DNA of 64,000 bases, from assembly GCA_935421135.1 (NCBI GenBank), contig OW285195.1, forward strand, positions 6,858,701-6,922,700, read 5' to 3'. This DNA is from Bugulina stolonifera. Taxonomy: Eukaryota; Bryozoa; Gymnolaemata; Cheilostomatida; Bugulidae. Below the pieces are notes generated by a model. That model had not been told where the DNA came from and made no database searches. It saw nothing but the letters and a program-made list of their open reading frames with translations. The position numbers and the translations under genes are program-made. Shown in pieces: positions 13,801-24,135 of the stretch; the stretch's first letter is position 1; each line of letters opens with the position of its first letter.

Positions 13801-16800
13801 AGGAAGTGAAAGTCTCTGTATCAAGTATAGATGTGTCTTTATAGAAAGCCAAGCAAAGACTGAGACAACGAATGATAAAATATGGTCCTTTATATAGTAT
13901 AAGAACTTCCGCCCGACGTAGTGTCGGGAAAAGACGACGTAAGGTCGTCCGGAAGTTGCGCAACAATATGGCCACCGGAAGCCCGACGGCCGACCCAAAA
14001 TAGGTCAGGTTATACAAAAGTTGCTTATAATCATCCAATCCATGTACAAAATGAATATCAAGGAATTCTGAGAGGTCGGGCCTCTTTACATAGGTATAAA
14101 AGGTACCAAAAGACTCAGTAATTGCCATATATGAATGTGCATTGGTATATAGTTAAGTAGAATGGATGTAAACACATAGATAAACATATGTAGACATTAA
14201 ATGAATGGTTTAGACATGCAATACAGTTGAGTATGAGTACACGAGCAGCTAGGTATGAGAGTACAAATGTTAGCTGAGTAGTGCTGTGGCAACTACTAGG
14301 CACTTAAGGTGCTATGAGGTTTATCCGGGTAGCTGGAGTCGTATACAAATGTCCTGTACCATCACAATATATACTAAATAAGTCAGACTAAGTTCTAATT
14401 ATTAGAACTTAGTCTGACTTATTTGGTATATATATTTATTGGTCTAACTTATTTGGTATATATAATGAGCTAACGGCAGCAGATAGCATCAGCGCTTTCA
14501 AAGACAAACTAAAATTGTGGCACAGTCGTGTGGCCAAAAGAAAATTTTATTTCTTTTCAATGTGTGAATGAGCTTCTGCAAAACAAAAGAAATTTTCCCT
14601 GAGTATGTATCTGAGAATATCACAGAACGAGTGGTTGCGTTGAGAGATGAGCTGAAAAAGTACTTTCTAATATCAAGTGATGAAAAAGAGACTTGCAAGA
14701 ACTTAGCTAGAGATCCATCCAAGAGCTGTATCGAGGAAATTTTTAGAACTACATGTATATCATGATTCCACCATGAAAGGTGCATTCAGAATAAAGTCTC
14801 TTGAAGAGTTTTTGGGTTCTTGCTAGTAATATGTATCGAAAGACGAGTTAAAAACACTACGTATTTTTTTGCAATTCTCCTCGATTTATTTATGTGAAAC
14901 AGGATTCTAAGCTATTGGCTATTATAGAGACTAGCGCTCGGAATAAGCTTGATGTATCAGCAGACTTGAGATGTGCTCCATCTGATATCACCCTAAACAT
15001 ACCACAATTGGTCAAATCTAAGCAGCAGCAGGGGGCCTACTAGGTAGCCATTACTCATGAACTGCAGGATTTTTGCCCCTGCTTACTTGCAATGTTGTTT
15101 TATATTCTTGCTATTTGACTTCTAATATAGAGTGCATTTTAATTTAAAGGCAATCAAATAGTCAAAATAAATAATAGGGGAAAATTGCCAATTTGGGCAT
15201 TGAAAAATGGGAAATGGAAGGAAAAAAGTTAAGAACCACTGCTATAGTTAGTTTTAACTAGGCTTGCTAAAACTTTCTTAACCTCTACATGTGTATCCCC
15301 ACTGATAGATACATGTACATGTATATACATGTACATGTACGTGTATGTTAGATAGGTTGTATATTTTGCAAAAAACATGGAATTTTATATCAATGAGCAC
15401 CTGCCTCAATTTATTCTCAACTTTGCACATTTGAGTAAGGCTAATTGCCAATTGCTTAGGGTGCTACCAAACAAATAGTGATTGTTGAACATGTGCAGTT
15501 AGACTGCACATACATGTAGGTTCTTGCACCCTTGTTAGCTCTTTCACTGAGTTTTCATTGTTCGAACTAGCTTACAGTCGGCACTAATAATAGCTGTGGT
15601 TAGTAGTGCTCACCAAGTTATCCCATGAACTATTAACAGCTCACACTAATCGTTGGCATAAAATAGCTAGCTCCCATGACTACAGTACGCACTGACTGAC
15701 CTTGCTAAATGAGTGCGAGATGAGTCATCCTATGGCTGAGTTTAAAATGCACTGAGTTCGAACCATGGAAACTCAGTGTCTGTAACACCAGAGCTAGGTA
15801 AGGACACTAAGGGATCTTTGAGCAGTAGCAGTATACATTGTAAAAGTGCCTCTTCACAAAAACAATTCAACATTGCATAATGATAAGAATATATTATATA
15901 ACCTGTTATATTAACATATTATTAAATGGACTACTACAGGTAGTTGGGCGATACGAATGTCACACCGGACCAATTCGGCACTTCCTGTCTATTATATTTA
16001 GTTGTAGAGTGCCATACCAGACCAATTCCTGTCTCTGTTGTGACTAGTTAAGAGAATTAGACCACGGCATATAATTTTGCAAATGCAAGTACGCGCAATT
16101 AATAGGCTAACAGGGATGTGCATACCTGAGTTATAAATGAAATCTTTCACCCAATCACCGTCGCCTAAGCTTACCCTCACGGCTCCTCTATAAGTTATTC
16201 CTTTGAATGAAAGGTCATAGGTTAGCTGAAATCAAAAGTAAAATAACAACTACAGCCTTAGATATCAATAGCACTTGACAATAACCAGCTACAAGCCATA
16301 CAATGGATTGTTCTAGTTTTATTTATAAACATTTCACTAAACCATTTTACTAGATACCTCTCACAAAAATCAGATTAATATCTGAATCATTTTTTTCAGC
16401 AAAATTAATTAGTTCTGTAGCAATCACTGAATTTTGTGCCATCAAAAAAGTGAAATTTGCACACACAGTTATGTTCGGTAGTGGGTGCGGTCATTAGCAA
16501 AATGAGTCAGGGCTATACAACTTAGCAGCAACCTACTCCTTGGTACAACAAAGTTATAGAGTATTTTACATGTACACAAACAGCACTAGACTCCTTACCT
16601 TTATCAAGATAATACCTGCACCTTGGGCGTCAAGCACTGTTCTTCTAGACTTGTATTCTAAAGCTTCAGCTTCCCTTAAAGAGGCGAGTATAACTTCCAC
16701 AGAAGGATCACCCCCCAAGATTTTGGCAAAATTAATTCTACATACCACTTCAATTTCCTCATCTGTTAACTCATCCACATCAACAGAGAGAATTGGGTTA

Positions 16801-19553
16801 GAGCTAAACATGCAAAATGAGTTATTCAAAGTAGTACAAGATTCAAAATAAAAGTGTTTTAGTTAGTAAGTTCATATTTTGGGCTTCAAAATGATACGCA
16901 ACTTGACTTGGTTGAACATGTACAAATGGCTGTATTTGAACCTCAAAAATCGTTGAAATATAGCGATTTGGTAAAAGCTCAGGAAATTTTGTCAGAAATT
17001 TTCTGCTATTCATTGATGTCACTTGTCTGTTCAGTATGAATGAGCATCCACATCCATGTACATGTAGCTGAACAAAGTAATAAAGACAACCAATGATGGA
17101 GTGTTAATAATGTAAATAGGTCAATTGTTACAGCTTTACTGTGGGAGGAATGCTCCCTACTAATAGTTTAGTTTATTGCACTAGTGCACATGACCAGTTG
17201 ACCTATTAAAACAGAATACAATGTCAATTGTAAGCAAGCCCTTGTTCATTGACAAACTTCAGCAAATCATTGGGACAAAAATGGAATTCCCTTCACATAT
17301 TAATAGTTGAAGAATTACGCTAGGCACATGCTGCATGAATACTAGATATAGACCGATGATTAATAGTAATTTGCATTAGAACAACCACTGTTTGCACAAC
17401 GTCACTTATTGTTGAATAGCTGAGCGTTCTTGGCAATATAAAAAATTTACAGTCTGATTGCACTGAAGTAAATAAAGTAAAATATACTCAAGTTGCATAT
17501 CATCCTGAAGTTAAAAATGTTACCTAACTGACTAGAATGGTCAAATTCTCAAATATTGAATACTCCAAGTCGTAACAAGAACTTGATATCATTCATAGTC
17601 TTTTAACTTGGCTTGAGGTCGAATTCTATTGGCCAATATTATTTTACAACCTAATTTGAGTTTTTATGATTGGCGATTTACATGTCTATTAAATATCACA
17701 CATTGTTTTCATCTGAATATCTGATGTTGCTACAACATGTTGTATGTTATAATATGATGTCAGATGTATTATGGGAGATGGCCGTATAAGATTGTTAGTA
17801 TAAGATTACTTCACATAAGGTTGCGACATAGAAGATTGTTGCGAAGTGTCTAGTAAAAAAGAGTAGTTAAACTCTAGGCATATTTTAATGATTAACTCTA
17901 CATTTTAGCAGCTACACTTATATATTTGCCATCATGAGAAGAAAACTTATGGTAGAAGATTCTAAGTGCTAACACTAGTATAGCACAACAGATCAAGTAT
18001 AATACATTCCACTCAGCTAGCTAAAGAGACTAAGCAAATACAATGTATCAATAGAATAAAGAGGGGGGAGACAGCACAATAGAACTGTAGGATGTTGTGA
18101 TGAATTATAAAACTACCTTCACAATGATCCTTCAAACTGATGTTTTGTTTAGTTATCCTCTTGATAGATATTGTAAAAATTTGCATGTTATCATGTATAA
18201 CATGTTAGGTATCAATGAAGGTGGTCTATTCTCTCCCCTCCCCCCCCCCCCCCCCCCCCTTTGCTTTACATGCACTGAGTGACTAGAAATGCTGGCGTGT
18301 GCTTGTAGGTAGACTATTATCATAAAGGTAGGATAGAGGCAGTACTCGGTGCTATTACTAGCGATCGTGAAGCCTGTAAGGACCCTCCTTTCTGCTTTAT
18401 TCGCAGTTCCGGTTTGCTATTAAATCCATGGTAACAAGATGCAGTCGATAAAGTTTGCTCAACAAAATCACATATATTGTAGTTATCAGTACTCTGCAAG
18501 TTGACAACTTTCCATGAGACATTGAAAATACAACTTCTAATATAATTGAGATTAATGAGAAGTCAACTACACACGTATTACATCTATTACATTGTACTGT
18601 ATTGTATTTGTATTATCATCTACAGTGCAGAATTGTGGATGGTAAGTCATATGACTATCATAACCAGACAAATAGTAAATGACCAGATGTCACTTCATTG
18701 CAATCCTAGCAGCAAATGATTCAATACAGAAAACTGCTCCACTATTTTATCTTAAAATGTAATTCTGGGTACAAGCGGTAGGGTTGTGGGTAGGTGACCA
18801 ACATAAATCACCCAGAAAAACAATGATAGAAAAATCATTTAAAGTACGACCTGGTATCTACCTATATTTACTATTTCCTCCCTGGTAGTTCAATAATTAT
18901 ATATTATTTATATACATGTGCTTATAATCTATTTCTATACCTAGACTACATATTTCTGTACCTATTCTCTATTTCCATGCTTACTCTGTATTTATGCTCG
19001 GCTCCACCCCACTCCACTCTAAATTACTTTATTCAATTCTATTCTATGTGCAGTTTTGCGTCTACTAATATAAACTAATTCAAAAGCTAACTGAAAACAA
19101 ATTAATGAAAGTACCAAAGCAAGCTAGAGGTAATAAAGTGGCAATTCTAGATAATGAAGTGTACATTACTTAAATGTACTAATATATTTATCATTAGTAT
19201 AACCAATCAAAAATAATCAATAATCATTTTTTCTCGCTGGTGAACAGTAAGCAAGCCTAATGATATAACATCAAAGAGAAGTACATGTAAGTGATGTCCA
19301 CAATAAATATAGGTTTTGAACAATTACACTGTAGTTTAAAGATGCCCAACGTTTTGTGGCAAGTTCAGCGACTTTTCTATGCTATAGTATAGAATTTTGC
19401 TTGATAACAAGGAAGTGACTCTGTAGAAGTTTTGTCTACTCACCTACTATCAGACTGTTGGCTGTCAGACTGCGTCACCGCCATTGTAAATAAACATGTG
19501 ATGTACATGTATATGATAACATGTATGTGATTAATCGAGATCCACATCTTCAT
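1857..19553 (-). CDS. Type I membrane receptor with tandem FN3/Ig-like modules (722 aa, 14 coding exons)
   Basis: Exons in transcript order: 19444-19553, 16599-16803, 16126-16225, 12251-12445, 11663-11815, 9377-9567, 8948-9056, 8001-8143, 6552-6693, 6218-6300, 4865-5243, 4716-4745, 2964-3048, 1857-2100. All junctions are GT-AG, phases agree throughout, and the total is 2169 nt. Exon 1 starts MKMW and has a hydrophobic stretch ending MAVTQ, which reads as a signal peptide; the start has an upstream in-frame TGA. Modules: aa 37-138, 138-254, 254-354, 355-449 and 450-555. Modules 2-5 begin at a phase-1 intron and are split once more inside. Module 5 is the clearest FN3 (PPAPFDLTF, SLTWKN, then AWIEAITNG). 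A Ser/Thr-rich stalk (about 556-613) precedes one TM helix (about 617-640, GLTIVTVIGLVTLV) and an 81-residue tail. The tail has Y697, Y702 (YQNL: YxxL and YxN) and Y715 (YEMM: YxxM). The type I receptor topology is firm. Ligand and function are unknown, and modules 1-4 are too diverged for me to name a family. Confidence 0.85.
2127..2320. repeat. Possible pogo/Tigger-like MITE
   Basis: A segment preceded by TA that opens CAGTGAAACTTGCTTAATTC and closes with an inverted partner (GAATTAAGTAAACC). Both ends resemble the CAGT...TTAATTC termini of pogo/Tigger elements, which duplicate TA on insertion. The right end has decayed, so the exact boundary and TSD are not visible. It lies in the intron upstream of the receptor's last exon. 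Confidence 0.4.
3400..4060 (+). repeat. Interspersed repeat, copy 1 (partner at 20890)
   Basis: About 650 bp with clear collinear similarity to 20890-21560. Shared blocks include GCGAAATCGCATG, AAGGTGCTAGCAGTTGAG, AAATTAATCCAACAAAAGACC and TTGCTAAAATAGT. No coding capacity is seen. The class is unknown, but GC-rich ends with CGCGAG/CGGGCGG character suggest a non-autonomous DNA element. It sits in the receptor intron between exons 12 and 13. Confidence 0.65.
7526..7972. repeat. 14-bp minisatellite (CAACCTCTCCGCAT)n
   Basis: About 31 imperfect copies of a 14-bp unit with variants such as CTTCTTCGCATCAA and CTCTCTGCATCA. The array lies in a receptor intron and ends 28 bp from the 5' splice donor of exon 8 (exon boundary 8001). 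Confidence 0.95.
9590..10105 (-). mobile_element. 5'-truncated LINE (CR1/L2-like) 3' end
   Basis: On the minus strand a reading frame of about 60 codons ends at a TAG at 9929-9931. It carries the pattern typical of the extreme C-terminus of CR1/L2-type reverse transcriptase ORFs: a phrase like FAIASFGAGRFNVLPNHIK, then SLQSFRNAIKNHIL. Pyrimidine-rich 3' UTR-like sequence follows down to about 9590. The reverse transcriptase and endonuclease domains are missing, as in a normal 5'-truncated LINE insertion. It lies in the receptor intron between exons 5 and 6. The family assignment comes from pattern memory. Confidence 0.6.
10420..11172. mobile_element. TTAA-flanked MITE (T2/Kolobok-like)
   Basis: A 753-bp segment bounded by TTAA on both sides (10416-10419 and 11173-11176). 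It has inverted ends of about 20 bp, starting AGGTGGACTGTACTGAAA and ending in its complement. TTAA target duplication plus TTAAAGG ends is the signature of the T2/Kolobok group, while piggyBac elements also use TTAA. No transposase is visible, so it is non-autonomous. It lies in the same receptor intron as the LINE fragment. Confidence 0.8.
11375..11580. repeat. 13-bp minisatellite (GTTAGTCTTGTAG)n
   Basis: About 16 copies of a 13-bp unit, alternating between GTTAGTCTTGTAG and GTTAGTTTTGTAG forms. It lies just downstream, in transcript sense, of receptor exon 5 (11663-11815). Confidence 0.95.
13564..14366 (-). mobile_element. Solo LTR (Ty3/gypsy-like) nested in the hAT element
   Basis: An 803-bp LTR, plus strand TGTAATGG...ATCACA, flanked by ATAT on both sides (13560-13563 and 14367-14370). 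It is the same long variant as the copy at 533. It interrupts the hAT transposase remnant, so it inserted later than the hAT element. On the minus strand it keeps TATA-like (CTATATAAAGG) and AATAAA-like signals in the positions seen in the other copies. Confidence 0.92.
14376..14424. repeat. Near-perfect 49-bp palindrome
   Basis: Two 24-bp arms (14376-14399 and 14401-14424) are exact reverse complements separated by a single base. It starts 9 bp beyond the solo LTR, within hAT-derived sequence. A third partial copy of the arm (GGTCTAACTTATTTGGTATA) follows at 14441. Confidence 0.9.
16870..19440. other. Long first intron of the receptor gene
   Basis: About 2.6 kb between coding exons 1 and 2. 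Apart from a C homopolymer of about 20 bases near 18240-18259, I see no coding exon, RNA gene or assignable transposon. Confidence 0.5.
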
Positions 19554-20123
19554 ATTGTGTCAATAGTGTGTTGATTGTTATGTTAGTATGTCTAATATGC
19601 AACTCTAAAATACTTGTGATTATTAAGGTGAATTGTTGGACATAGAAATAGTAACAACTAACAATGATTTACTCATCTACATGAAGTTCTGCTACAAAGT
19701 TTGCATCCAAGTATATAAAAGAGCGACATTGACAACGACACCATGTGGTGTACCATTGAAATAGTGTTATTATTGTTCACTTAGCGGAATCTCTGAAATC
19801 TCCTGAACTGTGATACGAATGCGAACCAGAAACCTGCTTCATTAAGAAGTACAGATGCTTTAGATTTACCTTTTTATGTTATAAACTTTTATCTGTACAA
19901 ACTCTGTGGTATACATGTAGGTCCCACCCGACACGTACAGGGAGATACTACAGTGTGGTGAACCATTCTAGAAAGCTTTGTACTTATTTACATGTAGCTA
20001 TGTATTAAAGCCACCCTAATTATTTAACACATGAAACCCCAAACTGATTTCCTCTTACTAACCTTAGTAAAGAAGCTATGATCTGAAGAGATTAAAAGCT
20101 TTTATAATGTAGACTAGAAATAA
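19554..20123. other. Upstream region of the receptor gene
   Basis: The segment 5' of the receptor start, which should hold its promoter and any 5' UTR. I see no recognisable core promoter element or transcript start that I could defend. Confidence 0.35.
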
Positions 20124-20788
20124 TGTAATGGTTTCTGTGATTTGGTGCGGTCGTCCTTGGACGACTATCGACCCAGAAATGAAGTGCCTATGAGTGGTAA
20201 TAGGACTTCGCATTACATGAAAGATCGAGCGGTCTCAGTAGCCCAAGAACTACCGAAGACGACCCATCTGGTCCCAAGTCTGACCTTCAGACTATACAAT
20301 GAAAGGGAGTGATCCGACCTAGTAGGCGGTTCGCTAAGCGAATGACCTGACGAAAGGAAGTGAAAGTCTCTGTATCAAGTATAGATGTGTCTTTATTGAA
20401 AGCCAAGTGTAGACTGAGACAATGAACAGTAAAACAGTGCCCTTTATATAGTATAAGGACTTCCGGCCGACGTGACGTCGGGAAAAGACGACGTGTGGTC
20501 GTCCGGAAGTTGCGCAACAAGATGGCCGCCGGAAGCCCGACGGCCGACCCAAAATAGGTCGGGTTCTACAAAAGTTGCTTATAATGGTCCAATTCGTGTA
20601 CAAAATGAATATCAATGGATTCTGAGAGGTCGGGCCTCTGTACATGGGTATAAAAGGCATTAAAAGACTTAGATATAATCATATAGTCATGTACAACAAT
20701 ATAGGAGTAAAGTACAAGCAGATATATACATGTATGTGCACACAATAATGAGTGTCAGATGTAAGATACGATTTGGCGTACCATCACA
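20124..20788 (-). mobile_element. Solo LTR (Ty3/gypsy-like), short variant
   Basis: A 665-bp LTR, plus strand TGTAATGG...CCATCACA, with the 4-bp duplication ATAA on both sides (20120-20123 and 20789-20792). It is almost identical to the 5' LTR of the element at 62452 over its whole length; visible differences are a handful of substitutions and a 2-nt indel. That points to recent activity. On the minus strand it holds a TATA-like box and an AATAAA signal about 50 bp apart. Confidence 0.93.
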
Positions 20789-20889
20789 ATAAGATAATTG
20801 TTCAACATGGCAATGCGGCTAATTGGTAAAGAAGAATTCCAAGCACGAGTGCTTTTCCTAAAAGGCATGCTACACGGGCGGGCGGCGTA

Positions 20890-21560
20890 AAATTGATGCA
20901 AGTCATTTTGCTTTTTGCAATTACATATGTTGAGCTTATGCGAAATCGCATGTTTATTGCATGTTTTAATTTTTTAACGTTGCAAACTGTGAATTCAGTG
21001 TGGATTGGTTACAGTAAGTTTAAGATGCTTTGAAAAATTTTACAAGGTGCTAGCAGTTGAGTTTAGCTTTTAGGATAATTAAATAAAACCATTAAATAAA
21101 TTAAAATCAATTTAATATTTAATTTGTAATAATTATATTCTACTGATCAAAAAATGGATGCAAACTGTATAGTTATTGATTAAATTAATCCAACAAAAGA
21201 CCAGCTAGCACTGTGAGAAAAGTTCAATCCTTATTATTAAAACACACCAGGAGAATAAACAAAATCAACAGTCAAGCTATGGCATCCAAGCTCAACCATG
21301 AATTCAAGTCAAGCCTACCAGGTTCGTGTTAGTATAGGAAACATTTAGTTAAACTAGGGTTTCGGGTTTGATCAAAAATATTTCAATCTTCATGTTTCCA
21401 TACATTGCTAAAATAGTGTAGGTTTTAATCTAAGCTATAATAAGGAGAGCAACTCCCAAAAAGATACAAAGTTATATGCATCACAACTTTCAATTATCTC
21501 TTGTAGGCTCACAGGCTATATTAATCCCTTAGATTTATCTACCCTTAGTTGAATTATTGA
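20890..21560 (+). repeat. Interspersed repeat, copy 2 (partner at 3400)
   Basis: Collinear with 3400-4060 in the same orientation and of the same length. The copy starts after an ACACGGGCGGGCGGCG segment. No coding capacity is seen and the family is unidentified. Confidence 0.65.
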
Positions 21561-21774
21561 GTAGACAACTTCTTTTGTTTACAAGAAAAGCACAACACAA
21601 CGGTTTCCGTTTTTAAACTTGCAATATTCGTAGAAGGTGTGCATCCATGTAGCATGCCCTTGGCACCTCTCTCTGTCTTTAGCAGAAATCCAACTCTGAT
21701 CTCCCACATTGAAATTTCAGAGCTCTGACTACTAGATGATAAATTTTTACACGTTGTTATACTATAATTATTTT

Positions 21775-22054
21775 ATCACGTGTTTTTAAGCAAGGAGTTT
21801 ATCTTTGAGTAGTCAGAGATTTATTTCAAGCCCATGAAAATACCAGTCCCTGACTGGGGTTTAGACCCGGGCCTTTACGGTACCTAATTGCCTAGCACAT
21901 TGAACAGAACATGCTACCCACTACACCAGCTCAGCAACCTTAAGAAAGAAGCTTCACTGGTGAGCAGTAGACATGCTCTGAGCAAACTGCACACCAGGCA
22001 CCCCTCTTATTATGGCCACCTTGCACTCTATAGTATGTTAGGGGGTTTGGCCAT
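21775..22054 (-). repeat. tRNA-like B-box repeat, copy 1
   Basis: A member of a five-copy family (also at 22084, 30375, 48980 and 54431). Read on the minus strand it holds an A-box-like TGGTGTAGTGGGTAGCA and, further on, a B-box-like CCGGGTCTAAACCCC. It ends with AGCAAGGAATTTATTTTTGAG-like sequence. It resembles a tRNA-derived SINE head, but see the 48980 copy for inverted ends. Confidence 0.7.
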
Positions 22055-22083
22055 TTTTTACATATTACACTACACATGTAATA

Positions 22084-22192
22084 TGATTTATTTCTGAGTG
22101 GTCAGAGACTTGTTTCAAACCCATGTAAATACCAGTCCCTGACTGGGGTCTGAGCCTAGGGTCTCTACTGCACCTAATTGCCTAGCACAGTC
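22084..22192 (-). repeat. tRNA-like B-box repeat, partial copy 2
   Basis: A truncated member placed directly after copy 1, covering the TTTATTTCTGAG end, the CCAGTCCCTGACTGGGG hairpin, the degenerate B box and the block ending CTAGCACAG. Confidence 0.65.
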
Positions 22193-23593
22193 ACTGTCTC
22201 GTGTGCAGTTTGATGGCTATGGATGGTTAACAACTGTGAAAAACTACATAGTAATCGTAATTATTGCATTTGTATGATATGACAATTACACTCACAACAC
22301 AGTATTTCTAACGCAATGATGTTTACACTAGAGTGGCAAAATAATTCACAATAAAGGGAACCAAGCAATACACATCTTGGTGATAGAATGAGAATTATCA
22401 CTTCAAGTGTTTTCTAACATATCTAAACATGTTTTAAATGCAAGTGATTGCTATTAGAATGCATTTTAATTACAAAGCAAACATCAACGAACTTTCAAAA
22501 TGCTCTCTGATCATAATTTTTAGTAGATGTTATACATGTAACTGAAAGTAGCACGAAAATCCAGAAACATATAATATTCCTTGTAATAACGCTGTACACG
22601 TAGATTAAAAGAATAAAATTTAATATAATTTTCTACTAACAAAATTAAATAATTCAATTGCATGCAGTTTGTACTAAACGGAGAAAGTTTAATCTCCTTT
22701 ACCTGTTAGTTACTAGCAGACTCTAGTCAGTGAACTGAGATATTGTACAAATATTATCAGTTTGGTTCAACTGAAGGCTGTGCTATGAGAATTTTAAATT
22801 CACCAGGACTGCGAGTTCAAAGATTTTTCTCAGAGCCCATTTTTAAAGCCAGAGATTCCTCTTGCACTTCATCATGATTGCAAAGACCTTTCACCGAGTT
22901 GAGAAAGTTAAAGGAGTACTGACAGCTAATACATGTTATATATCATTCTGCACGGTTTTTCATGGCGAATCTGATGGATTTCAAGAGTCATCTTTTCAAT
23001 CTGTTTACTGCAAGATAGTTAGATGTAGCCACATGAGATTTGTCTTCTCATTTGTCTCAGTTAGACTAAGTTCTGCTGCCATATTTAAAGGTGGGATGGG
23101 TGTATGATAATGGTGGTTTGCTTTCATAGTAGATGCTACTAAAACCACATGATGATATTATTCAGTGATTACAAAATTCTTCTACTCAGTCATCAATGCA
23201 TATACTAGGAGAGCTGTGGTTTTAGTGGATGCTGTTTACTGCTTGGGGAAATAGATATTATAATCATGAGCATATATAATGTAGTCTACAGTGGGGGCAA
23301 ACAAAAGGCTATATAATTCCACCACTGCTGTCAACTGCAAGATGCGCCTCTACACAGCTATTAGACTATCCACTTGATTTCCAATTATACCAAGTAGGCA
23401 ATAATACTCAAAGCTTGTGCAATGCCTGCAAGCAAGTGTTTTACTGTAACCCAAGTTTTTATGGCCTAAAAACTCAAGTATTTATAAAAGGTATCTGCAT
23501 GTACAATGTGGAATAAATTTATATACAACTGTCAACTGGTAACCTGAAGCCAAAGTAGGAAAGAATTTTTGGGATTTGCTACAAACACTTCAA

Positions 23594-24135
23594 ATGGACT
23601 GGACCGATTTTGCTATAACTACGTATGAGGATTGGATAGATGATCAACACAAAAAGAGAGTTACCAGGTAAGTTCTGATGGTCTACAGTATAACTTTACT
23701 GATAAAATACTGTACATGTAGTTATTTCTGATCATCATCGCATGTGTTATAATATTGTTCATAGAGTTGTAAATAGATGACTGCCAAATAACAGGCGAAA
23801 TCTTATTTTGTGGATCTGTTGTATGTGTTTTGCATTACAAATTTAACTGCCAAGTTCCAGATCAGATTAGACATGCTTATTGTTGCTGTCAGTATAGAAG
23901 AATATTACAGTGCATCAGCATATTATATTCATGTTTATTAGCCTTCTAGTTTTATATGCTGACCTTTATATGATTATAGAATACTGATTACGCAATGATT
24001 TGGATCTGCTATGAAATAATGTAAATGTATATTTTAGTGATGATGAAGGCAAACTGTGGAAAGAACCTAAATTCATTGCTCCTTGGAGACTCCTACTCTG
24101 GACATTATCATGCTGCAAGATGTGCTGAGATCAAG
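23594..24135 (+). pseudogene. Candidate Kolobok-type transposase remnant
   Basis: Two exon-like pieces can be joined. The first, 23594-23667, starts MDWTDFAITTYEDWIDD and ends at a CAG|GTAAGT donor. The second, 24038-24135, follows an ATTTTAG acceptor and reads GKLWKEPKFIAPWRLLLW, then LSCCKMC, then a stop. The EPKFI...LL...C..C pattern recalls a conserved segment of Kolobok/THAP-associated transposases, from memory only. The stop after CKMC and the lack of other conserved parts indicate decay. Confidence 0.4.

Larger units (their letters stand above)
12960..15045 (+). pseudogene. Broken hAT transposase (ZBED5/SCAND3-like type)
   Basis: Fragments in several frames follow the order of hAT transposases of the ZBED5/GTF2IRD2 kind. 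Near 12975 is an FAIQLDEST-like catalytic-core piece, then a GVCTNGALTM-like piece near 13165. From 13203 an open frame reads THCFIYRKTLAAETLP and ends HTEIR just before a stop at 13410. After the LTR insertion, a KLKLWHSRVAKRKF-like piece lies near 14505. The C-terminal dimerisation part near 14880-15045 has IYLCETGF and NKLDVSADLRCAPSD. Stops and frame changes break it throughout, so it cannot encode an active enzyme. The family placement comes from remembered motif order and fits the element's 8-bp TSD. Confidence 0.75.
12802..15241 (+). mobile_element. Degenerate hAT transposon split by a solo LTR
   Basis: The ends are GAGTGGTTCTTAACC on the left and the complement of CAGTGGTTCTTAACTT on the right, the usual hAT terminal motif. 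The flanks carry an exact 8-bp duplication, CTATAGTT (12794-12801 and 15242-15249). Removing the LTR insertion at 13564-14366 with one ATAT leaves about 1.63 kb. Coding remnants inside read in plus orientation. The whole lies in a receptor intron (exon 3 to exon 4), antisense to the host gene. Confidence 0.9.

Noticed and set aside
13682..14128. 148-codon minus-strand ORF and overlapping frames
   Set aside because: They fall inside the solo LTR; similar frames appear in the other LTR copies and are not genes.
16566..16829. Receptor exon 2 as a free-standing 87-aa gene
   Set aside because: It is an internal exon with acceptor and donor in phase with its neighbours.
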